From Streptomyces griseosporeus (GTDB lineage Bacteria; Actinomycetota; Actinomycetes; Streptomycetales; Streptomycetaceae), in assembly GCF_014656055.1 (NCBI RefSeq), contig NZ_BNBR01000001.1, positions 1-64,000 on the forward strand: DNA of 64,000 nt. The letters are read 5' to 3'. Below the pieces are notes generated by a model. It saw only the letters and a list, made by a program, of their open reading frames with translations, made no database searches and was not told where the DNA came from. This document shows, in pieces, positions 26,231 through 33,475 of this stretch. Numbering within the stretch: position 1 is the stretch's first letter; each line of letters starts with the position of its first letter. Made by a program: the position numbers and the translations under genes.

Positions 26231-27019
26231 ATGCACACCTTCACCGTGACCGAACGCGACGTCACCCAGGCCTGGGTCGCCGCCTGCAACAAGCTGGACC
26301 GCAAGGACAACCCGGACCGGACCGGCCTGCACACGGTGGTGCGCATCGCCGACCCGACGAACGACGACCCGGTATTCCGCGCCGAACTGGACCGGCTGCG
26401 CACCGCTCGCGGGCTGTGGCCGCTGGAGACCGTGGCCAGCACCCTGTTCCCCGCGGCCCTGGCGGCACGGAGTGCCGGCCCGGATGACCTCGCCGAGCGC
26501 TACCGGCAGATGTATCCAGTGATCAAGCGGTACCCGGGCAACCACCGCGGCACCTACTTCGGCCGCCTCGTGTCCTACCCTGCGGTGTCCAAGAGCGGCG
26601 TCGACCAGCTCGGCACCGTCATCAGCCGCCTGCGGGCCCAGGCCTCAGGCACCAAGATAGCCGCCGCCTACGAGATCGACATAGCCGCAGCCACGGACGC
26701 GGAGGAGGCCAGCGCGGACCTGCTGGTCCACACCGCCGGAAAGGACAACAGCTACATCGGCTTCCCCTGCCTGAGCCACATCTCCCTCCAGCTGGACCGC
26801 GAGCGGCGGGTGCACGCCGCGGCCCTGTACCGCAGCCACTTCATGTTCGAGCGCGCCTACGGCAACTACCTCGGTCTGGGCCGCCTGCTGGCCTACATCG
26901 CCCAGCAGGCCGAACTGGCCTGCGGGACCTTGACCGTGATGGCCGGCCACGCCCGGCTGGACGGTCCCATCACACAGCTGCGCCCCCTGCTGACCGGCAC
27001 CGGCCGCCTCGCGGCATGA
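26231..27019 (+). CDS. Thymidylate synthase-like enzyme
   Basis: 262 residues from ATG 26231, chosen because AGGAGG lies four bases upstream. The C-terminal half matches the ThyA fold: FPCLSHISLQL has the Cys that attacks C6 of dUMP in true synthases, ALYRSHF aligns with the phosphate-binding QRSxD, and GNYLGLGRLLAYIAQQA aligns with the PFN-containing helix. The HARLD near the end resembles the conserved His segment. The sequence is far from housekeeping ThyA, so the product may be another 5-substituted pyrimidine such as 5-hydroxymethyl-dUMP; the Iyer/Aravind analyses place such divergent enzymes in base-modification loci. It is the last gene of the operon and convergent with the HMUDK-type gene 43 bases away. 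Confidence 0.7.
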   Translation: MHTFTVTERDVTQAWVAACNKLDRKDNPDRTGLHTVVRIADPTNDDPVFRAELDRLRTARGLWPLETVASTLFPAALAARSAGPDDLAERYRQMYPVIKRYPGNHRGTYFGRLVSYPAVSKSGVDQLGTVISRLRAQASGTKIAAAYEIDIAAATDAEEASADLLVHTAGKDNSYIGFPCLSHISLQLDRERRVHAAALYRSHFMFERAYGNYLGLGRLLAYIAQQAELACGTLTVMAGHARLDGPITQLRPLLTGTGRLAA

Positions 27020-27061
27020 CGGCAGCCCGCCGCACGGCCGCCGGCGTCACATGCGGCAACC

Positions 27062-28093
27062 TCATTGCTCCGGCGGGCCGTTGAGCTGCCACTTGGGCGG
27101 GAACCAGGCCGGCATCACAACGGCCTGCCGCCGGTAGGTCTGCTTGATGCGGCTGCGGCCGCTGATCCCGGCGATGTCCGGGTGGGCGACCCGGGCGTAC
27201 TTGTCGACCTCGCAGAAAAGGTTCTGGCAGTCGATCAGCTGCAGTGGGCGCCCGCGCAGTCCAGCGAAGGCAAGCCCCAGACGGGCGAAGTGCTCGTCCT
27301 GCGTGTCGGCCATATAGCGGATGACGTCCGCATCGATGCCGTCGGCCGCAGGCCCGAAGCACTTGCGGATCCCGTCGCGCGCTCCGGGCCCGGCGACGAC
27401 GAAGTCCATCTCCGAAAACGGCATCTCGGCCGCATAGTTGAGGTCGATCACGAACTGGTAGGCCAGGAACGGCCCGATCGCCGGGAATCCCAGCAGAACC
27501 TGGTAGGCGTCCTGCAGCGTCGGCGCGGACAGCACACGCTGCGGCGCGTCCGCCTTCATCATCATCTCCAGCAGCCGCAGATGGTTCTGGTGCTTGCGCT
27601 GCTCGCCGAGCTGCGGCGGGGGCACGATGTAGGCGGCGGAGTACAGCCGTTGCCCTGCGGTGAAGGCCTGTGAGAGCACCCGGTCAAAGGCCCGGTAGTC
27701 GTAGGCGTCCCACCGCACCTCTCCCAGTGCGCCGTTTAGCAGCCGCCACGTCGAGGTCTTGTTGAAGATCTTGAACAGCAGGGTCCGGAAGAAGACTTCC
27801 TCCCACGCCTGCTCGCCCCGGTAGATCACGCCACCGATCAGGTCCTGGCTGACCCGGTCGGCGGCCCGGAAGCAGTTGGTGAAACGGTATCGCTGCAGGA
27901 TCGGATCGTCCGTGAACGGTCCCGCTCCCCCGGCAAGTCGCGCCTCGTAGACCTTCTGGCGCGCCGCCGCGAAGCGCCAGTAGGTGTCGAACACCGGCGT
28001 CAACGTCAGCGTGCGGCCTGCCACACGGATCTTCCTCACAGGGCCGCGGTCTAAGACCCTCTGCCCTGAACGCTCTTGCAGCACCGTCACCAT
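27062..28093 (-). CDS. HMUDK / alpha-glutamyl-putrescinyl-thymine pyrophosphorylase-type protein
   Basis: 343 residues. The core FDTYWRFAAARQKVYEARL, TDDPILQRYRFTNCFRAADR, SQDLIGGVIYRG is the signature of the helical family first described as aG/PT-pyrophosphorylases and later linked to 5-hydroxymethyl-dU DNA kinases of phages that hypermodify thymine. A C-terminal HhH-like region (GFPAIGPFLAYQFVIDLNY) follows, as in DNA glycosylase-related folds. The natural substrate in a bacterial cargo cluster is unknown. It starts at ATG 28093 just beside AT-rich operator repeats and faces a ribbon-helix-helix gene. Together with the thymidylate-synthase-like, MazG-type and carrier genes it suggests a pathway that builds or removes a modified thymine. 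Confidence 0.72.
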   Translation of the reverse strand: MVTVLQERSGQRVLDRGPVRKIRVAGRTLTLTPVFDTYWRFAAARQKVYEARLAGGAGPFTDDPILQRYRFTNCFRAADRVSQDLIGGVIYRGEQAWEEVFFRTLLFKIFNKTSTWRLLNGALGEVRWDAYDYRAFDRVLSQAFTAGQRLYSAAYIVPPPQLGEQRKHQNHLRLLEMMMKADAPQRVLSAPTLQDAYQVLLGFPAIGPFLAYQFVIDLNYAAEMPFSEMDFVVAGPGARDGIRKCFGPAADGIDADVIRYMADTQDEHFARLGLAFAGLRGRPLQLIDCQNLFCEVDKYARVAHPDIAGISGRSRIKQTYRRQAVVMPAWFPPKWQLNGPPEQ

Positions 28094-28097
28094 GGGC

Positions 28098-28116
28098 TCA
28101 ATATATATTCAATATA
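28098..28116. promoter_or_regulatory. AT-rich direct-repeat operator between the HMUDK-type and RHH genes
   Basis: TCAATATA occurs at 28098-28105 and again at 28109-28116, an 11-base period that puts both on one face of the helix. Ribbon-helix-helix proteins bind such spaced direct repeats, and an RHH-like gene starts 25 bases away. The patch is almost pure A+T in a region otherwise very GC-rich, and it can also supply the -10 region of the leftward gene. Confidence 0.55.
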
Positions 28117-28140
28117 GATCGGTGTCAGCGAGGGGGACGT

Positions 28141-28428
28141 GTGGAATTGCTGTGGCAGCGTCCACGACGCAAGACGCTGGTCGACTGGCCGGAGGACGTG
28201 GACACAAAGCTGGACGTCCTGGTGCGGGCCGCGGCCGCAGCCGGGGAGCAGACGTCGCGTTCGCAGGTGCTGGCCGCACTCGTGACGGCGGCCGAGGTCC
28301 GTCCCGCCGTCGTAGCCGAACTCCTCCACTCCTACCGCCAGATGCCCGCCGGCGCCCTCGAAGCGGACAACACGCGCGAGGACCTGCCGTCCGTGCGCTC
28401 ACCCGGACGCACTCGCGGCAGGAAATGA
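28141..28428 (+). CDS. Ribbon-helix-helix-like small regulator
   Basis: 95 residues from GTG 28141, with GAGGGGGA eight bases upstream. The segment RRKTLVDWPEDVDTKLDVLVRAAA...TSRSQVLAALVTAA fits a ribbon-helix-helix fold: a short strand, then two helices ending in SRSQVLAALV. The C-terminus is basic and Pro/Gly-rich. It diverges from the HMUDK-type gene across 47 bases that hold two TCAATATA repeats, so it probably represses itself and that gene. Confidence 0.6.
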   Translation: MELLWQRPRRKTLVDWPEDVDTKLDVLVRAAAAAGEQTSRSQVLAALVTAAEVRPAVVAELLHSYRQMPAGALEADNTREDLPSVRSPGRTRGRK

Positions 28429-28603
28429 CGCCGAGTCAGTTCCGCTTGCCCACTCGAGTCCCTTCGCTAACCCGGTCAACGCCGCCAAACGACATACGGT
28501 CACGGCTGCGTTCGCCGTCCCTCGACAGGCGCCGATCGGATGTCCCGCAGACCTGGGCCGATTACTCGAATGCCCTGACCAACGTCGCCGGGAACAGACC
28601 TAG

Positions 28604-30439
28604 ATGGGCCTCAGGGATGACGAGCTCGGCACCTGGTTTGCTCCGGGCGACGCGGTGCCGGTACAGGGCGAGACGACATGGTCGTTCCTGCATCGCGTCG
28701 CCGTCTGCTACGGCCTTGAGGCCGGCGAGCTGCTGGCCTGGGGGTGGTGGCAGTGGGTGAATCCGGTCACCCAGAGCCGCGGCCGCCGCCCGGACGGCGA
28801 TGTACTCCTGAACGTCATGGCACAAGCACAGGTCGCGGCGTGGGCCGGGGTCCCGGTTGCGCATCTGGCGCGGACATTGCCGTCGTGGACGGCCGGGCCA
28901 GCGTCCCTCGGTGAGCGGGCCCGTGCGGATCGGGGATGGGCACGGTGGCGGGTGGGAGCTCAGGCATGGGGGCCGGTGTCTTTCGGCTGCCGGCTGTGTG
29001 CCGCCCGGCGCAGCGGCCGGAGCCAGCGGGTATGGCGGTACGGGCAACGGTGGAATCGGGTGTGTTCCCGGCACGGGCGGTGGCTGCTGGACGTCGGCGA
29101 TGGCCACGACCTGGAGTATCTGGACGTGGGCGGGTGCCAGGAGCTGGCTGCCGCCCAGGCGCGGTGGCCGCGGGTGGCCCGACGGGCCGTGAGCACGGGA
29201 GCGGAGCCGGGGGCTGTGTTCGCGGTGGCTCGGGCGGTGGTGTGCGGATGGTGGCAACAGGAAGCTTTCTGGCAGCGGGAGCATGTGTGGGGCCAGCGCC
29301 TTGAGCGCGTCACTCTCGACACCAGCCGCAGAAACGAGGCGGCGGCGTGGTGGCAGCTGGTCGCGCGGGACGCGGTTGTTTTCCCCGAGGTGGTAGCGGT
29401 GGCGGCCGCATTGGTGGATCCGGCCCTGCGGCTGCTGGTAACGGATGAACGGCCGCTTGTCCGCCGGTCTCGGCGCCATGACCGTTTCATGACCGCGCTC
29501 GGAGACCGGTTGGAGCGCGGCTGGCTGAAAGAGGTGGAGTGGCCGGAGAGGCCGAGCGCCCTGCAGACATGGATGAGGGGTGTGGCCCGCGAGCTGCGCT
29601 CACCGTCGCGGTCCGCTTCGCCACACAGCGGGATCTGGTGGGTGCCGGCGGCCCACCAGCCTGCCGAAGTGGGAGCGGGGCTACGTCTGTTGGCCACCAC
29701 TCCACCAGTCGCCTTCCGAGGGCACGCCGGGGTGGCGGGGTGGCGGGCCGAGCTGTACGTGCCTCGACGCGTGGGGCGGGGCGCCGGGTTGAAGGCCGTG
29801 TCCGAGGAACGGTTCTGGGAGGGCCTTGGTCACGCGCGCAGGTATGTGGGCCGGCATGGGCATCTGACCGTCCCCCACGCCGGCGCCCCACAGGATGGCT
29901 TCGACCTGGGCCGATGGCTGGCGAATCTGCGCGCCGCCTCTGCCGGCTTGCCGCCCGAATTCGTGCGGGCGCTGGCGGAGCTGGACGTGTGGTGGAATCC
30001 GCCCTGGCCGATCAGCTGGCAGCGAGCCTGGCACCGGGCTCGTGCTCACGCCCTCGCCCACGGCCTCGTCAGCGGTGATGACAATCTGGCGGGGATGCCG
30101 CGCTGGCTCGAGCGGTGGCTGCGCCGGCAGATCGCCGAGTACTCGCGGCTGGCCGCCGAGCAACAGCAACTGCTCGCCCAACTCGGCCTAACAGCCGCAG
30201 AGATCGACCGCTTCCACGCCTGGCCCGCGCGGCGCCGCAGCGTGCTGCACGGCCTGGAGGCTGCTCACGACTACGCCGCCCGCCACGGCCACCTGGCCGT
30301 CTCCCAGCCCACCTCTCATGACGGGTTCGCCCTGGGCAAGTGGCTCAACCAAGTGCGCCACCGTCAGCGCGCCGCCACCCAACCCACGCGTCTCGGCCGG
30401 CGGCTCACTGCCCTGGACACCTGGTGGAACCCGCCCTAA
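28604..30439 (+). CDS. TniQ-HA targeting protein, stopped early (set 2)
   Basis: 611 residues to a TAA. The TniQ domain reads VPVQGETTWSFLHRVAVCYGL, with zinc-binding CRLCAAR and VCSRHGRW. From ~residue 400 the HA pattern begins (HARRYVGRHGHLTVPHAG, DGFDLGRWLANLR, LDVWWNPPWPISWQRAWHRA, then a second unit DGFALGKWLNQVR). It ends at TWWNPP followed by TAA where every other HA unit continues with Trp. It is the counterpart of the set 1 TniQ-HA protein but has fewer units. It lies after the cargo cluster, so set 2 genes flank that cargo. The truncated product would keep the TniQ domain and about 1.5 HA units and may still work. Confidence 0.75.
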   Translation: MGLRDDELGTWFAPGDAVPVQGETTWSFLHRVAVCYGLEAGELLAWGWWQWVNPVTQSRGRRPDGDVLLNVMAQAQVAAWAGVPVAHLARTLPSWTAGPASLGERARADRGWARWRVGAQAWGPVSFGCRLCAARRSGRSQRVWRYGQRWNRVCSRHGRWLLDVGDGHDLEYLDVGGCQELAAAQARWPRVARRAVSTGAEPGAVFAVARAVVCGWWQQEAFWQREHVWGQRLERVTLDTSRRNEAAAWWQLVARDAVVFPEVVAVAAALVDPALRLLVTDERPLVRRSRRHDRFMTALGDRLERGWLKEVEWPERPSALQTWMRGVARELRSPSRSASPHSGIWWVPAAHQPAEVGAGLRLLATTPPVAFRGHAGVAGWRAELYVPRRVGRGAGLKAVSEERFWEGLGHARRYVGRHGHLTVPHAGAPQDGFDLGRWLANLRAASAGLPPEFVRALAELDVWWNPPWPISWQRAWHRARAHALAHGLVSGDDNLAGMPRWLERWLRRQIAEYSRLAAEQQQLLAQLGLTAAEIDRFHAWPARRRSVLHGLEAAHDYAARHGHLAVSQPTSHDGFALGKWLNQVRHRQRAATQPTRLGRRLTALDTWWNPP

Positions 30440-30682
30440 CCACTGGACTGGCAGCGGTACTACTGGGCCGCCCGCCATCATCTCCATGGCCTGCCCGAAG
30501 GTGTGGTGTGGTGGACCGGCGCACCGGACGAAGACCAGGCCCGGCAGTGGTTGCACGCGCAGCAGGCATCATGGCATCTCCTCCAACCCGGGCAACAGGA
30601 GCTGGTGAGCGGCGCTGCCCGCGGCGGGGTGGCGCGCTGTCGCTTCAGCAGCGGTGCCTCCGCGCACGAACGCGACACCTGA
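30440..30682 (+). pseudogene. In-frame tail of the TniQ-HA gene beyond its nonsense codon
   Basis: After the TAA at 30437-30439 the same frame stays open for exactly 80 codons. It reads PLDWQRYYWAARHH and ...WHLLQPGQQEL, the normal second half of an HA unit, and ends at TGA 30680-30682. A hairpin terminator overlaps that TGA. The original gene therefore ended here, and TAA probably replaces a TGG (Trp) codon. Confidence 0.7.
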
Positions 30683-30700
30683 GCCCGTGTACCGGGCTCA
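30680..30700. terminator. Bidirectional hairpin terminator
   Basis: TGAGCCCG-TGTAC-CGGGCTCA is a perfect 8-bp stem with a 5-base loop. It starts at the ancestral stop of the TniQ-HA gene and lies ten bases beyond the stop of the convergent leftward gene. Confidence 0.6.
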
Positions 30701-30709
30701 TCCGAGGCC

Positions 30710-31447
30710 TCAGAGATCCCGGTCGAGCACGGGGTTCCAGGCAAACCAGTCCAGCGCTTCGGCTCCCAGCTCGTACGGTGCGTTCAGGAGCGCTCGTTCC
30801 ACCTCAGGCAGATCGTCATGAACGATGGCAGGGGCCCGTTGCAGGATCTCGGAGAAGTCGATCTTGTAGACGGCCCTGAGGCGTTCCACGAACGCGGGAT
30901 CCTGTCCGCGAAGTCGGTCCATGGCGGCACGTACCCGTGGCTCCCATGCGGGCATCCCGAAGTGGTCAGAGGCACCGAAGCCCTGAAGCGCGGCAAGGAG
31001 GAGGAACTCCTCAGAAGAGAACGTCTCCTGCAGGTACATCAGGTAGTCGATGGACTTCTTGACGTGCTTCTTGATCTCGCCAAGCGCGCCGTATCCGAAC
31101 TGGGTCAGCGTGCCGGACGTGCCGGGCCAGACGAGCTCGCGGTCGAGGATGCGCTTCTCGAACCGCAGCAGCGCGTACTGCTTGGGACTGTTCACCGCTT
31201 CGAGGGCCTGGTGGTAGACCCAGGTGTTGCGGGCGAACATGACGCCATCGTGCAGCTTGTTGCGCCGTCCCCTCGCTCCCGCATGAGCGTCTTCGATGGG
31301 CCCGTTGCGCCAGACGAACTCGGTGATACCGACCGCGGCGGCGTTGGCGAGGTTTCCGCTCTCTGCGGTCACGCCCAGTGCGCTCAAGCGCTCCCGTGCA
31401 TACGTCATCGCGGCTGCGTAGTCGTAGTCCCCCACCAGCTCTCCCAT
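30710..31447 (-). CDS. Hypothetical protein of unknown family
   Basis: 245 residues, mostly helical. Visible segments are AVGITEFVWRNGPIEDAH, KLHDGVMFARNTWVYHQAL and YALLRFEKRILDRELVWPG. They suggest a conserved actinobacterial family, but I cannot name it. GGAGCGG precedes ATG 31447. It is the last gene of a leftward block that may include the zinc-ribbon protein 70 bases upstream. Function unknown. Confidence 0.55.
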   Translation of the reverse strand: MGELVGDYDYAAAMTYARERLSALGVTAESGNLANAAAVGITEFVWRNGPIEDAHAGARGRRNKLHDGVMFARNTWVYHQALEAVNSPKQYALLRFEKRILDRELVWPGTSGTLTQFGYGALGEIKKHVKKSIDYLMYLQETFSSEEFLLLAALQGFGASDHFGMPAWEPRVRAAMDRLRGQDPAFVERLRAVYKIDFSEILQRAPAIVHDDLPEVERALLNAPYELGAEALDWFAWNPVLDRDL

Positions 31448-31516
31448 CCGCTCCGGCAGGCTCCGCCCACCGCCCTACTCCATCTTCTCGGAGGAACGGG
31501 CTCCCAGTGCCGCCTT

Positions 31517-33334
31517 TCAGCGGTCTGCACACCGCGTTAGTGCCAGTCCGAGAGGGGTTCTCGGCTCAATGAGGCAAGGAGAAGGTGGATGGGGCCTGTT
31601 GCAGTCCTCATGGTGGTGCCAGCGGCCGAGGCGGACGGCGACGTGACGCGCTGATGCGGTATGACCGGCATCACGGTGAGAAGGCGCGATACACAGGCCG
31701 GGCTCACGGCTGAGTGCGGCTTTGCGCGGCGGATGGCATGCTGGGCAGCGTTTACCGGTCCCGCCACGGCGGGACCGCTGATCAGGCGTGGCTTTCCACC
31801 GTCCCGGACAGCCAGGCTTCGAGCAGGCCCACCGGCACAGTTTGGTGGAGCTCGGTCTGAGCTCCTTCGCGGTCAGGTTCGGCTCGTCGATCACTTCGAC
31901 AAGCTCGTCGGCGAGGGCAGGGTGCACGTCCTGCAGGGATTTGCCGGGCTTGGGGCGGACCCTGGCTGCGATGGTGCGTCGGCGGGCGCATCGGGGGCAT
32001 CCGCTCGACTGACCTGTGCGGCGGTTTGGAGGGGCGGGGTACTCGAAGCGGCAGTGTGGTTCGGGGCACCGCCACTGGCATGTCTTGTTCGACGTGGGGA
32101 GCAGGTCGAACGCGGTCCAGCCGGGGTGGCCGACGATCTCGATGAGTTCTTCGGCCATCGTCGGGTTGACCTCGGCGAGTGATTCACCAGGGCCGGGCCT
32201 GCTGTTGGCCGCGCCGACCCGTGCGTGACCGCACCGGCTGCAGCCGCGGCCAGCAAGTGCCCGGCTGTGCAGTACGGCCTTCCATTCGTAGCCGCACTCC
32301 GGCTTCCCGCACCGCCACAGGCACACGTCGTTGCAGCCGGGCGCCATCCGATCAGGCGCCTTGCCCGGGTTGGTGAGGTTCGCGATGAACTCCTCCTCAA
32401 GGTGGGGCGCCACGTCCACCGCCGACACCTCTGGGCCGGCCACGGCCTTCTGCCACAGCTGCGCACCCCTCGTGAGCGCCGCGGTGACCTCGGCCGGTGT
32501 GAGCTGCCGCCAGGAAAGGCCGCGGCCCCGCAGTACGGCACCCACCGCCTCCGCCCAGCCCTCGGGGTTCACCCCCGGCCCGGCCTCATGGTGGACCAGG
32601 CCGGGCACCGGGACGGGCGGCAAACCGCGGCTTCGGATGCGTTCCACGTCGAGTCCAGCGGCGATCGCTGCCGCGGTCTTCGCGGTGTCACGCTCCAGGC
32701 TTCCTGGCCTGTTGTGGGTCCATTCCGGGTCCAGGTCGATGAGCAGGGCCGGCTCGGGTAGGTACAGGTCGAAGCGGTCCTGACGGCGCCCGGGCAGGCG
32801 GAGCCGGTGGTCCAGCTCCACGTCAAGCCCGCAGGCGGCCTGGACGAGCATGGCGACGTTGCATTCGAACGGGGAGCGGCCATGCCCGGTGCAGTCCGAA
32901 CAGCCACGCCCATTGGTGCGATTGGCGAGCCTCGCCGGCCAGAAATGCCCCTGAGCGCACTCCCACACGCACAGGTCATGGGACTGCGGGCGCAGGGTGT
33001 CCGGCCCACGGTTGGGGCGGCTGAGATTGCGGCGGAACTGCCATGCCAGCGCAGGATTCAGATCGGCCAGCGATTCTCCCGGGCCAGGAGCCCGGTTGCG
33101 GCGCTTCCAGCACTCAGGGCACCCCGAGGGTTTGACGGTTCGGGTGCGAAACTGCAACCGGGCGGGCCACTGGTGACCGCATCCTTCCGCCGAGCAGCGC
33201 CACTGGCACCGGTCCGTAGAAGACAGCGGTATGGCCTCCAGCGCCATATCCGGGCTGGACAGGTTGGACACGAACTCGGCCTTCAGCCGAGCCCGAACTG
33301 CAGCCACCTCGGTAGCACTTCGCCGTTTACCCAT
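31517..33334 (-). CDS. Multi zinc-ribbon protein with a nuclease-like segment
   Basis: 605 residues from ATG 33334. There are five copies of a treble-clef/zinc-ribbon unit of the form CxWrC...H/Y-x-W...R...GC..C, for example CVWECAQGHFWPARLAN...CSDC and CQWRCPEPHCRFEYPAPPNRR. Each follows a phrase like GPGESLADLNPALA. Between the second and third units lies a different segment, FECNVAMLV...DRFDLYLPEPALLIDLDPEWTH, that resembles a PD-(D/E)xK or Vsr-like nuclease core (Asp of FDL, Asp of IDLD, His). Such Zn-ribbon arrays are found in conflict-related proteins and may read nucleic acid. The last ~60 residues look unlike the rest, so the true C-terminus may be shorter. Confidence 0.6.
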   Translation of the reverse strand: MGKRRSATEVAAVRARLKAEFVSNLSSPDMALEAIPLSSTDRCQWRCSAEGCGHQWPARLQFRTRTVKPSGCPECWKRRNRAPGPGESLADLNPALAWQFRRNLSRPNRGPDTLRPQSHDLCVWECAQGHFWPARLANRTNGRGCSDCTGHGRSPFECNVAMLVQAACGLDVELDHRLRLPGRRQDRFDLYLPEPALLIDLDPEWTHNRPGSLERDTAKTAAAIAAGLDVERIRSRGLPPVPVPGLVHHEAGPGVNPEGWAEAVGAVLRGRGLSWRQLTPAEVTAALTRGAQLWQKAVAGPEVSAVDVAPHLEEEFIANLTNPGKAPDRMAPGCNDVCLWRCGKPECGYEWKAVLHSRALAGRGCSRCGHARVGAANSRPGPGESLAEVNPTMAEELIEIVGHPGWTAFDLLPTSNKTCQWRCPEPHCRFEYPAPPNRRTGQSSGCPRCARRRTIAARVRPKPGKSLQDVHPALADELVEVIDEPNLTAKELRPSSTKLCRWACSKPGCPGRWKATPDQRSRRGGTGKRCPACHPPRKAALSREPGLCIAPSHRDAGHTASARHVAVRLGRWHHHEDCNRPHPPSPCLIEPRTPLGLALTRCADR

Positions 33335-33475
33335 GACGGCAGATCCTGACAGCCGCCACTGACAACGGCCCTTCATGGGTCCAGGCTTCCCAGACCAGCT
33401 CCCCCGTCATCACCGACGCCGTGCCCGGTGACACCACAGCGGCGCACCCCATACGGGCGCCCGGGCTCCCGGCGG

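Noticed and set aside
6539..30682. The Tn7-like sets as CRISPR-associated transposons
   Set aside because: No cas gene or repeat lies in or next to either set. The type I-E locus is 20 kb away, has its own cas3 and is not linked to tniQ.
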